NCBI RefSeq assembly: GCF_012427845.1
Contig: NZ_CP038498.1
Coordinates: 3,534,001 to 3,598,000, forward strand
Direction: 5' to 3'
DNA: 64,000 bases
Source: Pectobacterium punjabense
GTDB taxonomy: Bacteria > Pseudomonadota > Gammaproteobacteria > Enterobacterales > Enterobacteriaceae
Shown: one piece after another, positions 53,646 through 62,173 of the stretch
Layout of the letters: the number at the start of each line of letters is the position of its first letter
Position numbering within the stretch: the stretch's first letter is position 1
Program-made: the position numbers and the translations under genes
Notes under the pieces: generated by a model
What the model was told of the DNA's origin: nothing
What the model saw: the letters and a program-made list of their open reading frames with translations, nothing else
Database searches by the model: none

Positions 53646-54290
53646 ATGAAAGATAAACCGAATGAGTGGGTCTCCATCTCAGACCTGATGTCGGGTGTGA
53701 TGGCGGTAGTGATGTTGCTGCTAGTGATGTCGGTACTACAGAAAACCTGGTCAGATATCAAGCATAAGCAAGAAATGGAACAAGGGGCCAACGCACAGCG
53801 TGCGAAAGTCGGTGAGATGCTGGGCAATATCAAAGCGTCACTTAACGGTACTGCAAATGAAGGGCTGGTGGCACTGGATGTGAACTCACAAAAAATCACC
53901 TTGCGTGACGGTGTATTTAATCGAGGGAGTGCATGCATCGCAGCGCAGGCCAATCAGGCTTTTGCCACGATCGAAACACAGGTGGTGCAGTTTCTCAACG
54001 AGTTCAGCACCGGACAGGTATTTATTGAAGGGTATACCGATAACTTACCGGTCACACGTCCGGTGACGAACTTTGAGAGCTTTTGCACAGTGTATGACGA
54101 CAACTTCACGTTGTCGGCGGCTCGTGCGAGGGAAGCGCGTAAGTTTATCGTGGGCGATCTTGCCCCAGCCATTGCGCGTCGGGTGATTGTCGCTGGATAC
54201 GGCGATTCTCAGCCGATCCCTGGAGTCCCGCCAGAAGATGCACGTCAGCGTCGTATAGAAGTGCGTTTCGTATTACCAGAAAAATCATAA
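53646..54290 (+). CDS. MotB/OmpA-family motor partner (ZorB-like)
   Basis: A 214-residue protein with one N-terminal membrane segment (about 15-31) and a C-terminal OmpA-like peptidoglycan-binding domain (IEGYTDNLPV near 128-136, NFTLSAARAREARKF at 153-167, VAGYGDSQPI and RQRRIEVRF at the end). Asp13, just at the start of the membrane helix (SISDLMSG), corresponds to the ion-carrying Asp of MotB and ZorB. Cys97 and Cys147 could form a periplasmic disulfide. It should pair with the ZorA-like protein as an ion-driven stator. Confidence 0.87.
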   Translation: MKDKPNEWVSISDLMSGVMAVVMLLLVMSVLQKTWSDIKHKQEMEQGANAQRAKVGEMLGNIKASLNGTANEGLVALDVNSQKITLRDGVFNRGSACIAAQANQAFATIETQVVQFLNEFSTGQVFIEGYTDNLPVTRPVTNFESFCTVYDDNFTLSAARAREARKFIVGDLAPAIARRVIVAGYGDSQPIPGVPPEDARQRRIEVRFVLPEKS

Positions 54291-54373
54291 TTCATGGCTT
54301 GATAGATAAGTCAGTGGGGATGGCTATCTGGTAAGTGGCGAATTTCACTTTTAAGAAATATAAGGTTGTTTGT

Positions 54374-55132
54374 ATGGAAATAATAAATACCACATTGGTT
54401 GATTGGCTACCCGCCTTTTTTAAGCAATGGCCGAAAGGTATTGTGAATACAGGGAAAACGCCGGAAAACAAGATCAATATCGATCCAGACCAGTTAAAAC
54501 ACTTTTTCAGTAACCTGGCAGAACCGCTTAAGGCGGTACAGCATCGTTCACTCTCTTTTGACCCTTGGAATATAGCAGGGCTTAAACGAAACGAGGTTCG
54601 TAATTCTGCCGTACTCGCGTGGTTACTTAACCCAGAGGGAACACATGGTTTTGGTGCGCTACCATTAAATGCGTTGTTGACATCGATACGAACATCAGAA
54701 AATACTATTTTTCCTTCAACGTTTGAACGTTATTGCTGGGTGGATGTTGAAACCATCCCCAACGGAGATAGTAGCAATCGTGTTGATATTGAAATAGATG
54801 CTGGCAATTTCTTTTTACTGATTGAGGTAAAAATCGATGCTTACGAGCAGGATCAGCAAATAGCACGTTATTGCCAGGATGCGGAGAAACGGGCGGGTGG
54901 GCGTCCTTGGGCTGTTGTTTTCTTAACACCACATGGTGGTAAACCTCTCAGTGGTGACACTGAGACCAATCATTATATCTCTTGCCTTTCCTGGCGAAAT
55001 TTTGCCACAAAATTAGAATCTTCAATGCAGGGACATTACCGAAACACGTTTATCGCTAAAAATATGTCACCAACGAAGCAGATGGCCGCTCATGCTGCAT
55101 TTTGTTTTCTTGAACATATGCGCCAATTTTAA
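54374..55132 (+). CDS. PD-(D/E)XK-type nuclease family protein
   Basis: A 252-residue protein with the nuclease core: Glu74 in RNEVRNSAVLAWLLNP, Asp138 in SNRVDIEID, Glu151-Val-Lys153 in LLIEVKID and Gln161 in QDQQIARYC. This is the PDDEXK_4-like pattern. The protein ends with a short helical region and has no signal peptide or separate binding domain. The ATG at 54374 follows AGG at eight bases; the frame's upstream ATG lacks a site. It follows the ZorB-like gene by 83 bases and pairs with the next gene (14-base gap). Targets unknown. Confidence 0.8.
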   Translation: MEIINTTLVDWLPAFFKQWPKGIVNTGKTPENKINIDPDQLKHFFSNLAEPLKAVQHRSLSFDPWNIAGLKRNEVRNSAVLAWLLNPEGTHGFGALPLNALLTSIRTSENTIFPSTFERYCWVDVETIPNGDSSNRVDIEIDAGNFFLLIEVKIDAYEQDQQIARYCQDAEKRAGGRPWAVVFLTPHGGKPLSGDTETNHYISCLSWRNFATKLESSMQGHYRNTFIAKNMSPTKQMAAHAAFCFLEHMRQF

Positions 55133-55146
55133 TCAAGGATAAAAAT

Positions 55147-55788
55147 ATGACTCAATATAGTGATATCGAGCGTCAAGCGGGCGCAATGATTCTATCTCAG
55201 TTAAAAATGTTTAATGAAGCCGTTGTCGTATTTGAAAACCAAATTGATGGTGCTTTCTGGAAAGGCTTTGACCAATGTGTCGATCGATTTTTAAAGGAGA
55301 ATAACTGGAAGGGTGAAGCTGAATATGGGCAAAAAGAGTATTGTTGGCTAGCACCCAAGAGTTGGGAACAAATAACAGATGTACCGAAATATTTTTTTGA
55401 AACCCATAATACAACGGTTTCGGAAGTTGATTACTATTTGGCAGTAATTACCGGAGTCGGTACAGAACAAGCCAGTTTTGGTTTTCGCTTTAAGGTTAAT
55501 ATAGAGTTGTTTGGTGGGAAACGGAAATTCACTGAGTTTGTAAAGAATATTAATCCCCTTCATCGCGAGCAACTTCGCTCTTTAGGCTTTGATGATCTGG
55601 CAAACGGTGAATTCTTTTTCCCAGTATTATTAAATGCAAACCAGCTTGCCGAATGTTGGCAAGAATATGGTTATTTCCCTGCGGATCATGAAATTTTTTC
55701 CCCGCTTAATAATGCGATGGAGAAACTTATGGACGCGGTTCCTTTTATTGATGAGATATTTTCTTCGTCATTTAAAAATAATGAATGA
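55147..55788 (+). CDS. Hypothetical partner of the PD-(D/E)XK protein
   Basis: A 213-residue soluble protein of unknown family, acidic and aromatic-rich (DGAFWKGFDQCVDRFLKENNW, EYCWLAPKSWEQ). AAGGA lies before its ATG. The 14-base gap to the nuclease gene suggests they form one unit; it could be an inhibitor, activator or specificity protein for the nuclease. Confidence 0.65.
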   Translation: MTQYSDIERQAGAMILSQLKMFNEAVVVFENQIDGAFWKGFDQCVDRFLKENNWKGEAEYGQKEYCWLAPKSWEQITDVPKYFFETHNTTVSEVDYYLAVITGVGTEQASFGFRFKVNIELFGGKRKFTEFVKNINPLHREQLRSLGFDDLANGEFFFPVLLNANQLAECWQEYGYFPADHEIFSPLNNAMEKLMDAVPFIDEIFSSSFKNNE

Positions 55789-55942
55789 AAAGTGACCGTA
55801 ATCCAGCAATAGTGGATGCCCCTTAAGTATGAGATAGCCTTATGAAAAGCGGGCTACACAACCGGTTGGCAGAAGGGGAGCATATGTATACCCGTCGAGA
55901 TAAATACTAACATCACGATAAATATGCTGGTAATGCCACCAC

Positions 55943-55980
55943 CCGCGATACCGTCACATCTCCACGTGACAGTATCGCGG
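55943..55980. terminator. Inverted repeat between the two convergent operons
   Basis: CCGCGATAC-C-GTCAC and GTGAC-A-GTATCGCGG form a 14-pair hairpin with one mismatch and an ATCTCCAC-type loop. There is no T run, so it may be a weak terminator shared by both strands or a recombination or protein site. Confidence 0.45.
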
Positions 55981-55988
55981 CCCACAAA

Positions 55989-57719
55989 TTAGGTTGGCTG
56001 TTGATCTGGAACTGGCAGGCTTAACTGTGCAAGCTGCCCCTGAAGTAAACCGAGCTTTTGCTGGCTTTGCCGGATGGCGTTGCTTTTCTCCGTCAGATCG
56101 GAAATGACCTTTTCCATGTTCTGAATCTGCGGCGCGAAGAAAGCGAACATTTTCTCGTCCGAGCTCAAGATGTCATAGATATCTTTAAACGGATCTTTGA
56201 TCATTTTACCAAGCGATTCTTTCGCCTCGCTGATTTCCCGCTCATGCTCATGCGCTTTATACGCATCCCAGAGATCGGAACCGATAGTAAATACGGCACC
56301 CGCAGGGCCAGCCCATTTAGCAATGCCTCCAGCCAGTTTGGTTGCCTGCCAAGGCTTAAACGTATAGACATAACCGGTTAATTGCCCAATGGTGTCACGC
56401 GCGGCAAAAATGGTAGTTTTGATCGTCGCTGGACTAATTTTAGACACACCTTTAAAGGCTCCGCCGAGGGATTTAAACGCACCTTCACCGAGGTTGCTTA
56501 AGAAACTTTCACTGGAGTTCAGTTGGCGGGTAATGTCGTCCGACAGACGCTGCGTCACCGCGGTAGACTGGTTAAAAAAGCGATCTACCGCTATCTTAAT
56601 ACGCAGGTGGAGCTTATAGCCTACGCCCTCTTCGGTATACCCTAGTTCGTCATCCATAAAGGGGCGAATATCCTCCAGTTCCAGCGGACGCAACTGGCTC
56701 ATTAGCTGGTTTTCCATCAACCTTAATTCTTCATACAGTTCACCTGCCAGGCGCTTAACCTCTGTACGGCTCTGGGTGATATCGTTTCTGAAGCGTAACG
56801 CATCTTCGTCATTTTTCTCGACGAACGTATTCAGTTCGTTGAGCTGCTGTCTAGCCTGCGTTACGCGCTGGTTAACAATATCTTTCACCACATCCATGCC
56901 GGTTTTCGCCAGTAGCACCCCGGGGACATTGGTTTTCAGAATATCTGCGGCTGTATTTTTGAGATCGTTAATACGTGAACGGCTCTCATAATGCTCTGGT
57001 TTGTTAAACCAAAAAGGCAGACCGCGGCCATTCGGGTTAGAGGCAATACAGACGATATTGAGTTGATCGAGTTCCGCTGCGTTCAGGTTAGCGGCACGCT
57101 GCAATTTTCCTTTGAGATTTTCTTTTTTTATCGCCGCCTGCTCGTCAAACAGTGCCTGATCGGTCAAATCGGTGACTTCATCCATTTTGTTGATGATGAA
57201 GACGGTTGACGAAAGCTTGTTAAGATCGCGCAGTATCCATTTAGCAACGCTGCTGTGGCTCTCTTTCAACGGATTGGTAGCGTCAACAACATAAAAAATA
57301 AGATGCGCTTCGGAAATATAACGTTTAGTGAGATCTTCATACATCACCTGTTTACCGTCGATTTCACGCTCTTTGTCGCCAAATAGTCCCGGCGTATCCA
57401 CTATTTCACACTGGCCAGGCAGCCCTTCCGGTTTGTAAATACTAAGCCGATCGGAAGACTCGTCCATTGAGATGTTCATATCTTCCATGATCTTACCGAG
57501 CCAGGCAGCGATAACGCTGGTTTTTCCATCGGAAAATGCCCCCAGCAGGGCGATGCGCAGAACGTCAGATTCAACGGAAGCAATAGCAGACGAGATTTTT
57601 TGCAGATCGTCGCCGACGTCCATCTCCATCTCACCAAGAGTCTCCAGCATGCCGCGCAGTTTTAGCAGCGAGCCAATTGCAGCCTGCTTCTCAATACTGA
57701 ACTGTTTGAATTGTTCCAT
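55989..57719 (-). CDS. leoA: LeoA-like bacterial dynamin
   Basis: A 576-residue dynamin-like GTPase. G1 is Gly60-AFSDGKTS68, G3 Asp108-TPG111 and G4 Asn177-KMD180; the C-terminal part is helical with a Gly/Ala-rich hydrophobic stretch near 440-470 that could insert in the membrane. Length and domain plan match LeoA of enterotoxigenic E. coli, a dynamin-like protein linked to membrane-vesicle secretion, and LeoA of the Eleos defence system. The gene overlaps leoB by 29 bases, so it is translationally coupled. Membrane remodelling on phage infection is an inference from family studies. Confidence 0.85.
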   Translation of the reverse strand: MEQFKQFSIEKQAAIGSLLKLRGMLETLGEMEMDVGDDLQKISSAIASVESDVLRIALLGAFSDGKTSVIAAWLGKIMEDMNISMDESSDRLSIYKPEGLPGQCEIVDTPGLFGDKEREIDGKQVMYEDLTKRYISEAHLIFYVVDATNPLKESHSSVAKWILRDLNKLSSTVFIINKMDEVTDLTDQALFDEQAAIKKENLKGKLQRAANLNAAELDQLNIVCIASNPNGRGLPFWFNKPEHYESRSRINDLKNTAADILKTNVPGVLLAKTGMDVVKDIVNQRVTQARQQLNELNTFVEKNDEDALRFRNDITQSRTEVKRLAGELYEELRLMENQLMSQLRPLELEDIRPFMDDELGYTEEGVGYKLHLRIKIAVDRFFNQSTAVTQRLSDDITRQLNSSESFLSNLGEGAFKSLGGAFKGVSKISPATIKTTIFAARDTIGQLTGYVYTFKPWQATKLAGGIAKWAGPAGAVFTIGSDLWDAYKAHEHEREISEAKESLGKMIKDPFKDIYDILSSDEKMFAFFAPQIQNMEKVISDLTEKSNAIRQSQQKLGLLQGQLAQLSLPVPDQQPT

Positions 57720-59412
57720 AAGGCATCTTCTCCAGTTGATTTTTTAGTTTTGTGATTCGCATGATTTGCTCTTCGAAAATCGAAATTGGCCGCTGCAATG
57801 CCGTGTGCATCTCGTTCACTTTCTGTAGCAGGCTGCCCTGAAGCTCTTTTTCAATAGCCTCAACCAACTTGCTAGCTTCATCATCGACGCCATGTAATGC
57901 CTTATCCCTCGCACTTTCCAGCCTGTCGCGAACTTTTCCCTGAGCTTTGCGAATTTTTGAAGACTTACTGGTAAAAAATCCGACAACAGTCATGACCACG
58001 CCAACCAGCGCCCCTGCGATGGCACCGATGGCCGTACCAATGACGGGAAATGCGCTGCCGATCGTACCGCCAGTTAACGCATAACTGCCAATTTTAAAGG
58101 CCATTGAGCCGAAATCACCTAACCCAAGGTCATAGCCCAGTTCAATATCGCTGCCAAAATCGAACCCACCATGACGATCAAAACTGACGCGTTGCTGAAA
58201 CTCGACATGCTTAATATCTTCCAGCAGACGAGTAACCGCCTGAAGCATCTGCTCCTGCAACGCCTTAACCCCCTCCTCGGTATCCTCCAGCATCAGTTGT
58301 TCGACGTGGGTACGTCGCGTTTTAAATTCCTGATTAATACGCCGGGAGATCGCATCGCTATCACCAAAATCGTCTTCAACAATATCGTCGCTTTTATCCA
58401 TCAACTCATTAAAAAAGGTGTTCCAACGGTTACGACGATTGTTCACAATTCGGCGCTCAAACGTGGCAATCGCGTTTCTGAACGCTACATGGCATTTTTC
58501 AAATTCCGGTTCTGTATTTTTCAGGAACGCTCGATGGCTGGCGAGTTGTTCCACGAGAACCTGCAAATACTGGCCAAGCGACTCACGCACTTTACCTTTG
58601 TTGCTCTCGACAATATCTTCTCGAAAGGTGGCAACCTTACCTCTAATAACGTGCGCAACCGCGTTCACCTGACTGAAATCCAACATCTCTTGACGGCTGG
58701 GGAAATGCTTAAAATAGCGCTTCTGCTGTGCAGCGAGATTATGATCCCGAGAGGGATGAATGGTGGTACTCAGCGTAACGTCATCATAAGCCAGCGCGGA
58801 GAAAGCCATCAGCCCCTGGACACAATTTCCGGGCAGCAGCACATCCGGCCCCAACACTGGCGCAAGCACGCCAAGGGTTTGTTGCAACGCTTCTCCAGCT
58901 CCGCCCTGTTGCGCGAGATCCTGTCGATCCTCCTCAAACTCATAGGCATCGGCAAAACCGCGTACGTTTACAAGCGGATAAACCTGCGTGCCGTATTCAA
59001 GGTAGGACTTTATCTTTTCGGCGGTGGCCGTTTCCGGCTTTTTGTTGGTCCCATTGACGTAAACCACCATGTGCGCTTCAGCGATGGCTTCCTTCACTTG
59101 ATGCACATAGCGCGATTCATTCCCCTCAATGCCCGGCACGTCTACCAGTTGAAAGGTTTTATCGTCAATATGTAAGGTATAACGAGTATTCCCTTTGGTA
59201 AAATCTGCCTCGCCAGTACCAATAATTAACCCATCTACTCGATTTGCCGTGTTTTTTAATTTCTCGGCCTTAATGACCGACTGAATAAGGCGCGACAGGT
59301 TTTTTTCCAGTACACCTTGAATATTGAGCGATGATTTCCTTTCCATTTGCCTGGAGGTGGCAGCATTTTCAGCAATATCATCCTGAAGGTACAATGCATC
59401 GCTCATTCTCAT
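57691..59412 (-). CDS. leoB: LeoB-like dynamin subunit lacking a P-loop
   Basis: A 573-residue protein with the second half of a GTPase domain: a Gly-rich start (RVDGLIIGTGEADFT), the G3-like Asp91-VPG94 (LVDVPGIEG) and AHMVVYVNG, but no P-loop at its N-terminus and no clear G4 (NVRGFAD where N/TKxD is expected). Residues 420-465 are a Gly/Ala-rich hydrophobic stretch, a likely membrane-insertion segment. The P-loop is in the upstream protein LeoC (ATGA overlap), so the two must assemble to make one GTPase, as proposed for E. coli LeoBC. Confidence 0.83.
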   Translation of the reverse strand: MRMSDALYLQDDIAENAATSRQMERKSSLNIQGVLEKNLSRLIQSVIKAEKLKNTANRVDGLIIGTGEADFTKGNTRYTLHIDDKTFQLVDVPGIEGNESRYVHQVKEAIAEAHMVVYVNGTNKKPETATAEKIKSYLEYGTQVYPLVNVRGFADAYEFEEDRQDLAQQGGAGEALQQTLGVLAPVLGPDVLLPGNCVQGLMAFSALAYDDVTLSTTIHPSRDHNLAAQQKRYFKHFPSRQEMLDFSQVNAVAHVIRGKVATFREDIVESNKGKVRESLGQYLQVLVEQLASHRAFLKNTEPEFEKCHVAFRNAIATFERRIVNNRRNRWNTFFNELMDKSDDIVEDDFGDSDAISRRINQEFKTRRTHVEQLMLEDTEEGVKALQEQMLQAVTRLLEDIKHVEFQQRVSFDRHGGFDFGSDIELGYDLGLGDFGSMAFKIGSYALTGGTIGSAFPVIGTAIGAIAGALVGVVMTVVGFFTSKSSKIRKAQGKVRDRLESARDKALHGVDDEASKLVEAIEKELQGSLLQKVNEMHTALQRPISIFEEQIMRITKLKNQLEKMPYGTIQTVQY

Positions 59413-60083
59413 TGCCCCGCCAGCATGTTAACCAATATCACCGCGCCAGAACCGATAGCAAGGCCAGCAATCGCAGTCATAAGCAGTGTTAAACGAGCTT
59501 TTGCACTGGTTTGTCTCTGCAAAATTTTCAAGCGCGATTGGCTCTCATTTTGTTCAAGTTGCAGACGCGCTTTACTCTCCTCGCCTTCTATTTTCAGACG
59601 CAGGGTACTTTCATTGTCGATTATTTGCGTTAGACGCATTACGGAGAAACTGATATCGGTGATTTTACTCACTACATCGGAATAAACCTCCCCTAAATTA
59701 GAACGCAACTGCTCTAAGGTTTCACGTAGTTCCTGCTCGGCTTTATCCAGGTCGTTGTGGTTTTTTTGCAGTAACTGTCGGCGGGATTCTTCATCAAATA
59801 AAATACGAAGGGACTCGATAATCGTGCTTTTACCTGCATTGGTTTCGCCAAAGAACGCAAGGGTGAACTTATCCCACTCGGCATGTTTTTCTAAATAAGA
59901 TAGTTTCTGATTGAAATTCTCCTGCAAAATTTGCAGTTTCTCAGTCATTGCGTTCATGTGCTGTTTACCGTCTTCATTCTCAACATTAAGCTTGGCAATA
60001 TCGGCCAGCGTTTGCTGAATATTTCGTGAAACATCGGTATAGAGGCGGTTAAAGTCTTCTGCAGTATTCATTTTTTCTCTCAT
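59409..60083 (-). CDS. leoC: LeoC-like protein carrying the P-loop
   Basis: A 224-residue protein with a P-loop, Gly79-ETNAGKS-Thr87, preceded by a helical stretch (about 10-68) and followed by a coiled coil (about 100-190) and a C-terminal membrane anchor near 197-222. No DxPG or NKxD motif is present: those are in leoB. The gene starts at the WYL stop (TAATG overlap); the second ATG at 60071 follows GAGAG and may be the real start. LeoC and LeoB would combine to a dynamin-like GTPase working with LeoA. Confidence 0.8.
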   Translation of the reverse strand: MREKMNTAEDFNRLYTDVSRNIQQTLADIAKLNVENEDGKQHMNAMTEKLQILQENFNQKLSYLEKHAEWDKFTLAFFGETNAGKSTIIESLRILFDEESRRQLLQKNHNDLDKAEQELRETLEQLRSNLGEVYSDVVSKITDISFSVMRLTQIIDNESTLRLKIEGEESKARLQLEQNESQSRLKILQRQTSAKARLTLLMTAIAGLAIGSGAVILVNMLAGQ

Positions 60084-60993
60084 TAGCGTAAAACAATGGT
60101 CGGTTCACTTTCAGCATGAGTTGCCGCACGCGCACAGAAGTCCGTACTGAACGCCTCCTTCAGCGAAATCGGGGACAATATGCGAATATCGGGTAACCAG
60201 TAGCGTAGCCAGCGAAATAGTGTGTGCTTATCGCTAATCTCGGTGATAAGCGTCAGACTTCCGTCCGGGTGAATTTGCACAACGCGCTGCTCAGGGAAAA
60301 GCGGGCGTCGGGTGACATAAGTGGCTGCATGAGCGGAAACCCACAACGTGGCTTCAAGACGCTTGCCAAAGCGAATGCCGATGGTTTCATTGAGTTCCTG
60401 TATCACTGCAGGGTTCGTACAAAAAGATTTATCCGTCACAGTTGGTCGTTCAATGCGAGCCAGCTCGAACGCTTTCAGGAGCCCCTCATCTACTGCGGCT
60501 AGGTACCATAGCCCATAGTGGTTAATCAGGCGGTAGGGTTGAATGACACGGGATTTACCGCGATAGTCGCAGGTTATTGTGTGGCAGGCGGTAATGGCTT
60601 TATCAAGCGTATTCATTAGTTCGCCAAACTGGCGATTATCCCGGCCTCCTGCCCCGTGAATAGTGATATTTTCGCCTTTTTTCATTTGGTTACGTAGCGA
60701 TCGCCCATCGTTATGAGGAAAGAGGTGGGCAACGCCAGCAAAGCTGGCAAACTCGGCGAGGTGGCCAGTATGCAATGCGGGAAGCAAATGTCCGCTGAGT
60801 TTGTAGCGCCGACTGAGACTTCCTCCAAAAGATGCGACAACCTGGCTAAATCACGGTACGCCGTGCGCTCCGTTACACCAAATTTCTCACAGAGCCATGA
60901 TCTATCGATCACCTTTCCCTGATATAAAGCACCAAACGTTTCACACAGACGTTCGATAAGTAGCTCGTATTTTTTGCTCGTGTTGTCTTTCAT
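60083..60993 (-). pseudogene. WYL-domain regulator with broken reading frame
   Basis: Two frames together make one WYL regulator. From 60993 the helix-turn-helix part reads MKDNTSKKYELLIERLCETF to YRDLARLSHLLEEVS and then runs into unrelated sequence ending at 60682. In another frame, upstream of the predicted start at 60787, SRRYKLSGHLLPALH joins the WYL domain (ITCDYRGKSRVIQPYRLINH, YLAAVDEGL), which ends at 60083. The break lies about 60815-60835 and needs one inserted or deleted base. The rest of both halves looks functional. Real mutation, sequencing error or programmed frameshift cannot be told apart; no long homopolymer marks the site. It heads the leoCBA operon and would be its regulator. 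Confidence 0.78.
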
Positions 60994-61020
60994 TATTTGT
61001 CCAAGAAAAAGCCGTCTCAA

Positions 61021-61491
61021 AAGACATTAACAGGCGTCACAGGGGGTTATTTTTCCACTGCTCAATTTTTTCAAATTTATTGCCAGTAATAGTTAACGGC
61101 TAAAAAATCGGAAACTAAAATCTTAACGCCTACAAATTCCGACGTCTGACCAGAAATATAATATCACTCACTGACAGCTTGTGTCAGATAGGGAAAATTA
61201 TACCGCCACAGGAAAAATAATTGATCTGATGACGACAAGCCAACGTGCACCGCAAGCACATACTAGAGTTTATCTTTTGGCTTGGCAGTCTTGACCTGTC
61301 TGGCATTGAGCTTCATCTGGGGGTATCTCCTTTAGACCGAACAGCGAATACCCCCATTGATCCCCCCAACTCACCGTAGATTTCTGTGAACGTGAGTAGA
61401 CGAGCAGAGACAATAAGGGCCATGAAACCACGTATTATAAGGGTTTAAAGGATGTTTGAGTAGACTTAGGGAGACGTTAAAATAGGTAGTA
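61021..61491. other. Island end region
   Basis: 470 bases between the WYL regulator and tRNA-Thr. It contains the promoter region of the leo operon, the integrase stub (61263-61316) and sequence upstream of the integrase start up to the tRNA. No other gene is supported. Confidence 0.6.
61263..61316 (-). pseudogene. Remnant of a P4-type integrase gene
   Basis: On the minus strand an ATG, preceded by AGGAG at nine bases, opens MKLNARQVKTAKPKDKL followed by TAG. This is the typical first 17 residues of P4-like tyrosine integrases, whose genes start just inside a tRNA gene. No further integrase sequence is recognisable leftward, so the gene is a short stub. It reads away from tRNA-Thr, as an integrase in an island inserted in that tRNA would. 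Confidence 0.85.
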
Positions 61492-61567
61492 TGGTGCCGA
61501 TAATAGGAGTCGAACCTACGACCTTCGCATTACGAATGCGCTGCTCTACCAACTGAGCTATATCGGC
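61492..61567 (-). tRNA. thrW: tRNA-Thr(CGT), island attachment site
   Basis: A 76-base tRNA with encoded CCA; anticodon loop ATTCGTAA-type reading CGT. It matches E. coli thrW, a known integration site of prophages and islands. Its 3' end faces left, toward the integrase stub and the accessory region. Confidence 0.96.
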
Positions 61568-62173
61568 GTTGAGAATCGTCGCGACGAGAGCCTGACGTGA
61601 ACTACGGGATGACAAACTAGTGAAATCAGCATCTCAAGTCAAGTGGCTGACGCTCGCCTGCTGGTTTTATCGTCGCTTGATGAAAAATAAAGACTTTTTA
61701 ATAAGTAACCAAACTAATAACAGCCAATGATATAACTTTCAGGCTTAACACATTAGGATTGCGTTACACAAGATGAGCTATCGGTCACGTAGGGTCACGT
61801 CGTTTTCAGGTCCTCAAGCCCATACCTTGAGGACGATTGGGTATATCGAATAGAATAATTAGGTAGAATATAAATAGAAATAAAAAATTAACATTGATAA
61901 ATAATAACCACTATTTATTACTCATCACATTACGTCCTCAATTTAAAATTCATTTTGCGTTATGTTTACTATTTTAGTGCCTTTAACTTTAATTAGTCAT
62001 TAGGACATAAATACTAAGGCAATAGGAAACATTATCGATAAAAAAAACCATCGAACACTCTACTCATCTTTGGAGGTAAAAAACGAATTAACCAATGATA
62101 GAAAAATAACCCATTTAAATAAATAATAGCAAGTTAATCAATTCAAATTAAAGTATTTAGGCATGGAGAATAT
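61568..62173. other. Gene-free region between tRNA-Thr and the multicopper oxidase
   Basis: About 600 bases, AT-rich in its right half. It holds a hairpin GTCCTCAAG-N7-CTTGAGGAC (61810-61834) without a T run and a direct repeat of GTCACGT just before it. No ORF or RNA gene was recognised; the tRNA-Thr promoter should lie near 61580-61650. Confidence 0.45.

Noticed and set aside
49625..54290. Calling the motor set canonical Zorya type I or II
   Set aside because: The helicase-nuclease ZorD, ZorC and the HNH protein ZorE are not present; only the motor half matches.
51886..54290. Flagellar MotAB or TolQR/ExbBD
   Set aside because: The long coiled-coil tail of the first protein, the OmpA domain of the second and the island context do not fit flagellar, Tol or TonB systems.
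58171..59175. Plus-strand 334-codon ORF opposite leoB
   Set aside because: It is antisense to leoB, which has clear GTPase motifs and operon overlaps; the antisense frame shows no domain.
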